From NCBI GenBank assembly GCA_003168255.1, contig PMSU01000136.1, positions 1-64,000 of the forward strand: 64,000 nucleotides of DNA, read 5' to 3'. Made by a program: the position numbers and the translations under genes. Below are positions 25,061-33,295 of this stretch, piece after piece (the first letter of the stretch is position 1; the number at the start of each line of letters is the position of its first letter). This DNA comes from Actinomycetota bacterium (lineage in GTDB: Bacteria; Actinomycetota; Actinomycetes; Streptosporangiales; Streptosporangiaceae). The notes under the pieces are model-generated. The model did no database searches and was not told the DNA's origin. It worked only from the letters and a program-made list of their open reading frames with translations.

Positions 25061-27514
25061 ATGAGTGCTGCGCGGATGGCTGGGACAGGTTCGAGGCGGG
25101 CAATCGCCGCGCTGATGGTCGCGGGGCTGGTGTCGGCGACGGCGCTGGCCGGCAGCGGCCGGGCGGCGGCAGTGCCACGGGCTGGCCGCGCGGCGACGGC
25201 CGGGGTGATCTCGACAGTGGCTGGCGGCGTCGGCGGCCCGGCGAAGGCCACGAACGTCGGCCTCGATGTTTGCGGTGTGTCGTATGCGGACGGCCATGTG
25301 GAACTGGCCGACGGCGGAGCAGTGCGGACGGTGAACCCGCGGACTGACTGGCTGACCACGCCGGCGGGCACCGGTCACTTCGGGCCAGCCGAGGTTGGCC
25401 GGCTGGCCACCCGCGCCTCGGTAACCACATGCGGGGTCACGACGGATCACCAGGGCAACCTCGTGATCGCGGACAGCGACCACGAACTGATCCGGGTAGT
25501 GGCCCACCAGACCGGCACGTTCTACCGGCGGCATATGGTCGCCAGGCACATCTACACGATCGCCGGCGACGGCAAAGGCGGGTTCAACGGCGACGGCATT
25601 CCGGCCACCGCGGCCGAGCTCAGGGATCCAGAGGGCGTGGCGGTGGACGCGGCGGGCAACGTGCTGTTCTCCGACAGCATCAACAACCGGATCCGGATGG
25701 TGGCGGCGGCCACGGGTACCTTCTACGGGCAGGCGATGACTGCCGGGTACATCTACACCATCGCGGGCGGCGGGCATACCCGGGCCAACGGTGTGAGCGC
25801 CACGCAGGCCCGGATCGCGTACCCGCACGGCGTGGTGCTGGACAGGGCGGGCAACGTGCTGATCGCCGACACCGTTGTCAACCGGATCAAGGTGGTAGCC
25901 GAAGGCACCGGTACGTTCTATGGCCAGGCGATGATTGCCGGGGACATCTACACGATCGCCGGCGACAGCTATCACCGGGGGTTCTCCGGCGACGGCGGCC
26001 CAGCCACCAAGGCCAAGCTCACCGGGTCCTCAGGCGTGGCGACAGACGCCGCGGGCAACGTGCTGATCGCCGACACCGGCAATAACCGGATCCGGGTGGT
26101 GGCAGCCAGCTCTGGGACGTTCTACGGGCAGGCGATGACGGCCGGGGACATCTACCTGATCGCGGGCGACGGCACGGCCGGGTTCGCCGGCGACGGCGGG
26201 CCGGCCACCGCCGCCGAACTCTCCGTCCCGCCCGCCGTGGCGACAGACGGTGCGGGCAACGTGCTGATCGCCACCAGCAGCCGACTCCGGGTGGTGGCGG
26301 TGGCCACCGGGACGTTCTACGGGCAGGCGATGATCGCCGGGGACATCTACACCGTCGCCGGCAATGGCACCGAGCTCTCCGGCGGTGGCCGCCCAGCCAC
26401 CGCCGCCCAGCTCAACCGCCCCAACGACGTGGCCATTGACGGCGCGGGCAACCTGCTGATCGCCGACAGCAGCAACGACCGGATCCGGGTGGTGGCGGCG
26501 GCCACCGGCACGTTCTACCAGCGGGCGATGCACGCCGGAGACATCTACTCGATCGTCGGCGGCGGGACGTCACTGGCCAGCGGTGTCCCGGCTACCACGG
26601 CCAGGCTCGACTCACCAGGCGCCGCGATGGTGGACGGGGCGGGCAACGTGCTGATCGCCGACACCGTCAATAACCGGCTCCGGGTGGTGGCGGCGGCCAC
26701 CGGGACGTTCTACGGGCAGGCGATGACCGCCGGGGACATCTACACCGTCGCCGGTACCGGCCAGCAAGGGTTCTCCGGCGACGGCGGCCCGGCCACCGCG
26801 GCCAAGCTCCACTACCCGCAAAACGTGGCGATAGACGCCGCGGGCAACCTGCTGATCGCCGACAGCGGCAACGACCGGATCCGGGTGGTGGCTGCCAGTT
26901 CTGGGACGTTCTACGGGCAGGCGATGACGGCCGGTGACATCTACTCGATCGCCGGCGACGGCACGTCCGGGTTCTCCGGCGACGGCGGCCCGGCCACCGC
27001 CGCCGAGTTCGCCTACCCGCAAGACGTGGCGATAGACGCCGCGGGCAACGTGCTGATCGCCGACAGCGGCAACCAGCGGATCCGGGTGGTGGCTGCCAGT
27101 TCTGGGACGTTCTACGGGCAGACGATGACGGCCGGTGACGTCTACACGATCGCCGGCGACGCCACCGAAGGGTTCTCCGGCAACGGCGGCCCGGCCACCG
27201 CCGCCTCGCTCGCCGACCCGCAAGACGTGGCGATAGACGCCGCGGGCAACGTGCTGATCGCCGACGCCCGCAACCAGCGGATCCGGGTGGTGGCTGCCAG
27301 CTCTGGGACGTTCTACGGGCAGGTGATGACCGCTGGGGACATCTACAGCATCGCCGGCGACGGCGCCGACGCCATTGATGGCGAGTTTGGCGGCGACGGG
27401 GGCCCGGCCACCGCCGCCGAGCTCGCCTTCCCGGCCGGGATGGCAATCGACGCTGCGGGCAACGTGTTGTTCGCCGACTCCTCTAACGCGCGGATCCGGG
27501 AGATATCAGGCTGA
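25061..27514 (+). CDS. Secreted NHL-repeat beta-propeller protein
   Basis: 817 aa with a signal peptide (AIAALMVAGLVSATALAG). From about residue 95 it consists of ten repeats of roughly 65 residues, each with GDGGPATAAELAYPQDVAID, AAGNVLIADSGNNRIRVVA and a linker TGTFYGQAMTAGDIYTIAG. NHL blades form beta-propellers that bind ligands or proteins. The GTFYGQAM-x-AGDIY linker between blades is distinctive. Adjacent repeats are nearly identical at DNA level (26700-27400), so this part of the gene expanded recently. The ATG at 25061 follows GAGGA. Ten repeats could make more than one propeller. Confidence 0.85.
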   Translation: MSAARMAGTGSRRAIAALMVAGLVSATALAGSGRAAAVPRAGRAATAGVISTVAGGVGGPAKATNVGLDVCGVSYADGHVELADGGAVRTVNPRTDWLTTPAGTGHFGPAEVGRLATRASVTTCGVTTDHQGNLVIADSDHELIRVVAHQTGTFYRRHMVARHIYTIAGDGKGGFNGDGIPATAAELRDPEGVAVDAAGNVLFSDSINNRIRMVAAATGTFYGQAMTAGYIYTIAGGGHTRANGVSATQARIAYPHGVVLDRAGNVLIADTVVNRIKVVAEGTGTFYGQAMIAGDIYTIAGDSYHRGFSGDGGPATKAKLTGSSGVATDAAGNVLIADTGNNRIRVVAASSGTFYGQAMTAGDIYLIAGDGTAGFAGDGGPATAAELSVPPAVATDGAGNVLIATSSRLRVVAVATGTFYGQAMIAGDIYTVAGNGTELSGGGRPATAAQLNRPNDVAIDGAGNLLIADSSNDRIRVVAAATGTFYQRAMHAGDIYSIVGGGTSLASGVPATTARLDSPGAAMVDGAGNVLIADTVNNRLRVVAAATGTFYGQAMTAGDIYTVAGTGQQGFSGDGGPATAAKLHYPQNVAIDAAGNLLIADSGNDRIRVVAASSGTFYGQAMTAGDIYSIAGDGTSGFSGDGGPATAAEFAYPQDVAIDAAGNVLIADSGNQRIRVVAASSGTFYGQTMTAGDVYTIAGDATEGFSGNGGPATAASLADPQDVAIDAAGNVLIADARNQRIRVVAASSGTFYGQVMTAGDIYSIAGDGADAIDGEFGGDGGPATAAELAFPAGMAIDAAGNVLFADSSNARIREISG

Positions 27515-27517
27515 CGC

Positions 27518-29359
27518 CTAGCAACCCCCGCTGGCACCGTAGAAACCCGGCCCGGCAAGACCAGGACCGGTGATCTGCGGCCGGTTCGCCCCGCCGCCGT
27601 GCCCGTAGGCGGTGTCCCACCACTCGGCGAAGAACTGGCTCAGCCGGGCCTGGCACGCCGCGCTCTTGCGGGGCATCCACCGATGAAAGACGGCTTCCTC
27701 CTGGCTTTCGGTGATGCTGCCGCCGCCGTAGTCGCGCTGGATCTGCGCCAGGGCCTCGGTGAAGTTGATCTTGCCAAGTATCTGCCGGAGGGCGATGTAT
27801 ACGGCGGCCGGGCGCTCATAGGTGGCGGAGTTGGCAAACAGCGTCCATGGTGTCGGATTCGACGGCGAGCCGGTCCAGAAGTAGCCGCCGGAGGCGTAGG
27901 TCTGGTCGAAGTGGCGGATCAGGACCCGGTTGAATGCGGCCTCGCCGCGGCGTGAGTAGGGTCCCCCCGCGGCGGTCTCCGCGTTCCTGGCCTGTAGCAG
28001 GTACTGGGCCAGCTGGCCGAAGCCCTCCTTGAAGAAGGTCATCGAGTACCCGCTCTCCGTGACGTTGTCGTCCCACCACTGATGCAGGTTCTCGTGGTAG
28101 AGAGTCGGCAGGTTGATCGTCCCGCCGTTGAAGGCGATCATCGTCTGCATCTCCTCCTGCCCCGAGTTGACCGGCGGAGTTCCGATGACGATCCCGTCGG
28201 AGGTGAACGGATAGGGGCCGGTGAACTGGCTCTCCCACTCGGTGATGTTCTGCTGCATGTTCATCAGGGCGAGGTTCTTCTTCTTTCTCGCGGCGCTGAT
28301 CGAGGCGTCCTGGGCCTCGTAGTACCTGACTCCGTTGTCGGCGGTCCGCTCGGTCAGCTGATAGTTGCCGACGCTGCTCTGCACCAGGTAGCTGGCGACC
28401 GGGGCAGCCGAATGCCAGTGCCAGGTCACCGAGCCACGCGGAAACTCGGCGTCGGCGCCGTGGTGCTTTACGTCGACGAGGACGCCGTTAGCGACCGCCA
28501 CCTTGCCGGCGTTGACGGTGTCGTAGAAGTCGTAGCTGGGCTTGGCCGTCGGATAGTCGTTGAGCGGCATCCAGTCCTCGGTGCCGACCGGCTCGGTGGA
28601 GACCAGGCTTCCGTCCGGCGCGCGGAACCAGCCCTCCTTGGTCCCGTCGCCGTCGTTGTGCACGCCCGGTCTGCCCGTGTAAGAGATGTCGACGGTGAAC
28701 GCCGTCCCGTCCTGGATCGGCGAAGACGGCTGGATCACCAGCTTGTTCGCCGGGCACTGCCAGTCGTCCTGCGAATTCTTCTTGGCCTGGTTGCTGGACA
28801 GCAGCTCGGGGGAGCACGCAGGCGGCAGCGGGTTGTGCTCAGGCCCGCCCACGGGACTGGTCTGGGACACCTCGTGGGCCTGCGGGTTGGGGTCGTTCTG
28901 CCCGCGCGGATCACCCGGATACGTGGGTTGCACGAACCTGAACCCGGCAGGCTGGCCGTTCACCAGCACCGAGCCGACCGTCATGTCCGGGCCGGCCGTG
29001 GGGTTGTCCGACCTGCGCTCGAAATCCAGGCTGAAGCTGGTCAGGCACTGGGTAGCCCGGTCGTCAAGGACAACGTGATTGCCGGGCAGGAACCTGTTGG
29101 CGGCCGCGTCGTAGACCATGTCGACGTCGGAGTGCAGGCTCGTGTAGCCGCCGTTGCCGGTATCGGGATACATCCGGGAACCGAATGCGGACAAGGTATG
29201 AGCACCGGGCGAGCATGCACCAGTCGCGGCTGCCTGACCGGTCGCCCGTGCGCTCGTGCCGGCACCCAGGGCGGATGTGCTCGGTATCAGCCCGGCGATG
29301 ACTGCCGCCGGCACTGCGATACCTGCAAGAGCCTTGTGCCAGGGTCGAAGGGGAGCCAC
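27518..29359 (-). CDS. Secreted M1-family zinc metallopeptidase
   Basis: 613 aa with a signal peptide (ALAGIAVPAAVIAGLIPSTSALGA). Residues 50-260 are the beta-rich N-terminal domain (SLHSDVDMVYDAAANRFLPG). The catalytic zinc site is HENLH in LPTLYHENLHQWWDDNV with the third ligand Glu in FFKEGFGQLAQY. The position of the aminopeptidase GAMEN motif is NSGQEEMQTM, so exopeptidase specificity is uncertain. The C-terminal helical part ends TAYGHGGGANRPQITGPG...FYGASGGC. Expected to be extracellular. It lies directly after the dead regulator (20 bp). Confidence 0.85.
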   Translation of the reverse strand: MAPLRPWHKALAGIAVPAAVIAGLIPSTSALGAGTSARATGQAAATGACSPGAHTLSAFGSRMYPDTGNGGYTSLHSDVDMVYDAAANRFLPGNHVVLDDRATQCLTSFSLDFERRSDNPTAGPDMTVGSVLVNGQPAGFRFVQPTYPGDPRGQNDPNPQAHEVSQTSPVGGPEHNPLPPACSPELLSSNQAKKNSQDDWQCPANKLVIQPSSPIQDGTAFTVDISYTGRPGVHNDGDGTKEGWFRAPDGSLVSTEPVGTEDWMPLNDYPTAKPSYDFYDTVNAGKVAVANGVLVDVKHHGADAEFPRGSVTWHWHSAAPVASYLVQSSVGNYQLTERTADNGVRYYEAQDASISAARKKKNLALMNMQQNITEWESQFTGPYPFTSDGIVIGTPPVNSGQEEMQTMIAFNGGTINLPTLYHENLHQWWDDNVTESGYSMTFFKEGFGQLAQYLLQARNAETAAGGPYSRRGEAAFNRVLIRHFDQTYASGGYFWTGSPSNPTPWTLFANSATYERPAAVYIALRQILGKINFTEALAQIQRDYGGGSITESQEEAVFHRWMPRKSAACQARLSQFFAEWWDTAYGHGGGANRPQITGPGLAGPGFYGASGGC

Positions 29360-29379
29360 TGGTCACTCTCCTCACGTCA

Positions 29380-29947
29380 CTAGTCGCGCTCGTCTGCCCT
29401 GGTGAGCTGGGCACGGACCTGGTCAGCTTCGTAGGCGCCGAGTTCGGTGTAGAGGGTAAGGGCTGTGCCCGGTGCACCGCCAGCGCGGTCTTGCCCACCC
29501 CCGCGGTCCCGCCGATCGCCGAGACCACCACGGTGGCGGGCAGGCCGCCGTCTCGCTCCAGCAGGTGGGCCAGGGTTGCCAGCTCCGCTGACCGGCCGGT
29601 GAAGTCCGCAGCCGTGGCGGGCAGTTGACGGGGCACCGCCGGGACCGGAACCAGTGCCGGTGCCGGTGCCGGTGCCGGGCCGACGTCGCCAGGGGCCGGC
29701 CGGGCAGCGCGGGCAAACTCCGCACGGCCGGCATCTGTCAGTACCAGAGCGTCTGCCAGCCGGCCGACCGAGCTCGGATAGGGCCGCGCGGTGCTGCCCC
29801 GCTCCAGGTTCCTGATCGCCCGCACGCTCAGGCCGGACCTGTGCGCGAGCTCTTCCTGGGTAAGCCCGCCGCGATCCGCCCGCGGCGCAGCAACCCGCCG
29901 AAATCGCTCTGCGCGTCCGCGACCCTGTCCCCCCGGCCCATCCGCAT
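29380..29947 (-). pseudogene. HTH/NB-ARC/TPR regulator remnant with frameshift and large internal deletion
   Basis: The start (about 29947, MRMGRGD) leads into DFGGLLRRGRIAAGL, but the HTH continues one frame away as TQEELAHRSGLSVRAIRNLE, so one base is missing near 29869. The protein then reads DFTGRSAELATLAHLLERDG and the P-loop AIGGTAGVGKTALAVH, the start of an NB-ARC ATPase. Directly after VH the frame is wrong, and in another frame the DNA encodes TALTLYTELGAYEADQVRAQ, the typical last TPR-like helix of AfsR/SARP-type regulators, ending at TAG 29380. About 2 kb of NB-ARC and TPR coding sequence must be missing. Two independent lesions show it is dead. Confidence 0.82.
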
Positions 29948-29999
29948 CCCCGACCCTTGCCTCAAGTATGCCGATTGTGCGGCATGAGATAGTCCTTGA

Positions 30000-30746
30000 A
30001 TGGCGATCTTCGATGACCTCGAGGCCGAGCAACGGAGGCTGGCGAACATCCTGGCTGGCCTGGACGAGGGACAGTGGGCGTCGCCATCGGCGGCGGCGGG
30101 CTGGACGGTCGCAGATGTCGTCCTCCACCTTGCCCAGAGCGAGGAAGCCGTAGTCGCCAGCGCCGTTGGCCTGACTGTCGGCTCACCCGCGGGCTTGGCC
30201 GACCGTCCGGCCGACCTCACCGTGGATCAGTTCGCGGAGCAGTCCGTGCGGGCCGAGCGAGCCGAGGCCGGCCAGGTCCTGCGGCGGTGGCGCACGGCCA
30301 GCACCGCCGCGGTGGCCGCCCTGCGCGCAGCCGATCCGCAGCAGCCGCTGCGCTGGGTGGAGGCGCCGCTCAAGCCGGCCACGCTCGCGACTACCCGGCT
30401 GGCCGAGCACTGGGCGCACGGCCTGGACATCACCGGCCCCCTCGGCATCGCCTTCCCGGACACGCCGCGGCTGCGCAACATCGCCTGGCTGGCCCATCGC
30501 ACGCTGCCCTACGCCTTCGCCCTGGCCGGCCAGCAGCCGCCCGAGGTGTCGTGCGAGCTGACCGCACCGGACGGCACCAGCCTGTGGCGATACGGCCCGC
30601 CCGGCGCTGACTCCGCGATCACCGGCCCGGCCGGAGCGTTCTGCCGGGTCGCCGTCCGGCGGCTGGCCGCGGACCAGTCAGGACTTCACGTCACCGGCCC
30701 GCACGGCGCCGCGGCCCTCGGCTTCCTGCGCACCTACGCAGTCTGA
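30000..30746 (+). CDS. Mycothiol-dependent maleylpyruvate isomerase-like (DinB fold) protein
   Basis: 248 aa. N-terminal DinB-like four-helix bundle: FDDLEAEQRRLANILAGLDE, AAGWTVADVVLHLAQSEEAV with metal-ligand His, and a second ligand pair in LAEHWAHGLDI. The C-terminal half (PEVSCELTAPDGTSLWRYGP) is the small SCP2-like domain of TIGR03084-type proteins. Such enzymes use mycothiol as thiol cofactor for isomerisation or conjugation; the substrate is unknown. The ATG at 30000 lies 52 bp from the divergent dead regulator. Confidence 0.88.
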   Translation: MAIFDDLEAEQRRLANILAGLDEGQWASPSAAAGWTVADVVLHLAQSEEAVVASAVGLTVGSPAGLADRPADLTVDQFAEQSVRAERAEAGQVLRRWRTASTAAVAALRAADPQQPLRWVEAPLKPATLATTRLAEHWAHGLDITGPLGIAFPDTPRLRNIAWLAHRTLPYAFALAGQQPPEVSCELTAPDGTSLWRYGPPGADSAITGPAGAFCRVAVRRLAADQSGLHVTGPHGAAALGFLRTYAV

Positions 30747-30760
30747 CCAGCCGACGGCCG

Positions 30761-31432
30761 CTAGCCGGACTGCCGTGGGGCGGCGGCGTCCCGCGCCCGC
30801 GCGGACTTGCCGAGCGGATCACCGCGTAGCTCCTTGCCCAGGGCGCGGACGTTCCCCCACAGGCCGCGCGAGAACGCGATGCCCAGGCTCAGCGCCGTGC
30901 CTGCGAGCAGCCACGGCGCCGTGTTCGCCAGCGTGATCAGGGTTCCCTCCGTAGTGGACAGCAGCACGCCGCCCGACGACATCAGGGCTTTTCCGCAGAT
31001 CACCGCCACGAGGAACAAGGCAGGCGGGCTGACGGCCACGGTGAGCAGATCGCCTCGCTGGGTCCAGCCGGCCGCGAGCACGCAGGCGACGACGAATGCC
31101 CCACCGCTGAGCGGGCCCCAGCCCAGCCAGTCCGATGCGATGAGGCCGAGAAAGGACAGCACGAAAATCCCGATAATCGCCCCGCGCCCGGTCAGCTTGA
31201 GCCCGGCAGGAGCGCCAGGAGGCGCCGTGGCGGAGCGCGGCTGACCGCTTCCCCTGGTCCCGGTCAGGCCATCCTGGGGAGCTCGCGAACTCGCGGGTGA
31301 GTCGGCAGGTGCGCGGATTTCAGCCTCCCGCCGCGCGTCGCTGGAGCACGCCCGCCGGGCCCTGCGGCGCCGCGGCCAGCCGGGCCGGGGAGGCCGCGAC
31401 AAGTTCGGGACCGTCCGAGCCGGATTCGGCAA
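30761..31432 (-). CDS. DUF6542 membrane protein
   Basis: Up to 223 aa. Four hydrophobic helices in the C-terminal two thirds: GAIIGIFVLSFLGLIASDWL, GAFVVACVLAAG, LFLVAVICGKALMSSGG and APWLLAGTALSLGIAFSRGL. The N-terminal 75 residues are disordered and Pro/Arg-rich. With the only ATG at 31432 it overlaps rmuC by 113 bp in another frame; no alternative in-frame ATG or GTG was found downstream before the conserved region, so the start may be a rarer codon. DUF6542 genes often neighbour ychF, ispH or xseA in actinomycetes. Confidence 0.75.
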   Translation of the reverse strand: MPNPARTVPNLSRPPRPGWPRRRRARRACSSDARREAEIRAPADSPASSRAPQDGLTGTRGSGQPRSATAPPGAPAGLKLTGRGAIIGIFVLSFLGLIASDWLGWGPLSGGAFVVACVLAAGWTQRGDLLTVAVSPPALFLVAVICGKALMSSGGVLLSTTEGTLITLANTAPWLLAGTALSLGIAFSRGLWGNVRALGKELRGDPLGKSARARDAAAPRQSG

Positions 31433-32708
31433 CGAGCTCGGGCGCGGACAGTGCGCGGGTTGTTTCCTCCACTGGCTGGGGTGACTCCAGCTCGGTTTCG
31501 ACGACGCCGAGCTGATTCAGCCGCCGGGCACTGACGAGCACCCTGCTCTCCAGTGATCCAACCGCCTGGTTGTAAGTGGACACGGAGTTGGTGATGGCGC
31601 GGCCGAGACGGTCCATGTGCTTGCCCATTCCGGCGATCCGGTCATAGAGCTCACGGCCGAGGTCGAACACCGCCTTGGCGTTCTCGGAGAGCGCCTCCTG
31701 CTGCCACGCGTACTGCGCGGTCCGCAGCATGGTGACCAGCGTGGTGGGAGTAGCGATGTGCACCCTCTTGGCCAGTGCGTACTCGAGCAGGCCCGGTTCA
31801 CGCTCGAGCGCGGGCGCAAGGAAGGCTTCGCCGGGAATGAACAGGACGGCGAACTCCGGTGCCGGGCTGACAGCGGCCCAGTACGCCTTGGCGGACAGCC
31901 GGTCGACCTGCTCGCGCAGGTGCCGGGCGTGCGCGCCGAGGCGGGCATCCCGAATGGCTTCGTCGGTGGCCTCCGCGGCCTCCAGGTAGGCAGCGAGCGA
32001 GACCTTGGCGTCCACCACGATGTTCTTGCCGCCGGCTAGCCGGACCACCATGTCCGGGCGCTGCGCTCCGTCGTCGGTGGCGACGCTGACCTGCTCGTCG
32101 AAGTCGCATCTGGCGATCATCCCGGCCAGTTCGACGACGCGCTTGAGCTGCATCTCGCCCCACCGGCCCCGCGCCTCTGGGCGTCGCAGCGCGGTGACCA
32201 GGGCCTGGGTCTGAGCCCGCAGCTGCTCAGAGCTCTCCCTGGCGATGTCCACCTGCGCGGTCAGGGCGGCGTGCGACGAGCGGCGCGCGGCGTCCGACTC
32301 ACGCAGCTGCGCCTCTACCCGCGTGAGGGTCTCCTTGAGGGGGCTGACCAGGTGTTCCACCGCGGTGCGGCGCTTATCCAGCTCACCCGCCGCATTCGCG
32401 TTGGCCGTTTGTAGGCGGCCCTCCGCGATTTCAAGGAAGCGAGCTGTGCTGGCGTCAAGTGCCTGCGCCGACAATGCCTGGAACCGTTCGGCGAGCTGAC
32501 CGTCGACCAGCGCCGCTCTGTCCTGCGCGGACCGCTCGATCATCGCCCCCTTCTCCTCGGCCGCCCTGGCGCGCTGCTCAGCGGTGCTGGCACGGACGGT
32601 GAGGTCGGCGACGGAGGCAGCCTGGCGGCCGCGGGCGAGCAGGAAACCGATCGCGGCCCCGAGCAATACACCGAGCACGAGCCCGGCAAACAACGTGATC
32701 GCGTTCAT
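31320..32708 (-). CDS. rmuC: DNA recombination protein RmuC
   Basis: 462 aa. An N-terminal membrane helix (ITLFAGLVLGVLLGAAIGFL) is followed by a long coiled coil (about 35-190). The RmuC nuclease-like domain starts at GRWGEMQLKRVVELAGMIAR and contains RPDMVVRLAGGKNIVVDAKV, FAVLFIPGEAFLAPALE and THATPTT-like ATPTTLVTMLRTAQYAW. RmuC limits inversions at short repeats in E. coli. Start ATG at 32708 (MNAITLFAG); an in-frame TTG lies 9 bp upstream. The acidic tail after residue 415 is poorly conserved. Confidence 0.93.
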   Translation of the reverse strand: MNAITLFAGLVLGVLLGAAIGFLLARGRQAASVADLTVRASTAEQRARAAEEKGAMIERSAQDRAALVDGQLAERFQALSAQALDASTARFLEIAEGRLQTANANAAGELDKRRTAVEHLVSPLKETLTRVEAQLRESDAARRSSHAALTAQVDIARESSEQLRAQTQALVTALRRPEARGRWGEMQLKRVVELAGMIARCDFDEQVSVATDDGAQRPDMVVRLAGGKNIVVDAKVSLAAYLEAAEATDEAIRDARLGAHARHLREQVDRLSAKAYWAAVSPAPEFAVLFIPGEAFLAPALEREPGLLEYALAKRVHIATPTTLVTMLRTAQYAWQQEALSENAKAVFDLGRELYDRIAGMGKHMDRLGRAITNSVSTYNQAVGSLESRVLVSARRLNQLGVVETELESPQPVEETTRALSAPELVAESGSDGPELVAASPARLAAAPQGPAGVLQRRAAGG

Positions 32709-32887
32709 GTCTGGCAATGCTTGCAGCCCAGGACGACAGTTCTAGCCCGACACGCGGGACCACCGTGAATCGGGGTCGCGGAACAACGGAACGCTTAGTG
32801 GCGATAGTGGGCCGCCGGCGGCAGGGAGGGCGCCACTTGAGGCCAGAGATTCGGTACGGCGAGCTGTCCACTGGGTGATTCTCCGAT

Positions 32888-33264
32888 GGGTGCGGCTCCG
32901 CTGGGATCTCGAGTGACCCCTGGGCTGGGCTGGGCTGGGCTGGGCTGGGGCTGCTGACATGGGCCGGGCGGGCCCGGCGCCGGGCCAGACGCCGGGCCAG
33001 ACGCCGGCCAGGCCGGCCAGCCCGCCCGCCAGCCCGTCCGTCCGCCCGCCAGCCCGTCCGCCCGTCCGCCCGCCAAAATGAATGCGGCATGGCCTACCAC
33101 CGATGGGGGGTAATTTCACATTCACGTCGCCGGGCGCCTGCGTATCTACCCGGCCGGGATACGATTCGTCCCGAATGCCCCCTATGCGACTTGGGATGAC
33201 GTCGCGGGACTGGCTAAAGCGCTATCGGCTGCGACAGGCGGCTCACTCCAGCGGAGCCGCACCC
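32888..33264. mobile_element. MITE-like non-autonomous element, copy 2 (inverted)
   Basis: 377 bp with the same termini as copy 1: left GGGTGCGGCTCCGCTGGGAT, right (read inward) GGGTGCGGCTCCGCTGGAGT. The right-hand 195 bp (33070-33264) match copy 1 in reverse with about one mismatch. The left part has the same CTGGG and GGCGGACG/GGCTGGCG-type tracts but a different length. The flanks (TTCTCCGAT and GTTCACATT) do not match, so no target duplication remains. It lies 180 bp upstream of rmuC and 32 bp after the hydrolase stop, interrupting no visible gene. Confidence 0.85.
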
Positions 33265-33295
33265 GTTCACATTCGTCATTGCGGGTCCTTCCTGT

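Noticed and set aside
26100-27350. Regularly spaced near-identical DNA blocks that look array-like
   Set aside because: They are the NHL blade repeats of one open gene, about 200 bp apart, with no short-repeat/spacer structure.
28082-29383. 433-codon frame antisense to the M1 peptidase
   Set aside because: Shadow of a gene with a clear HENLH zinc site and signal peptide.
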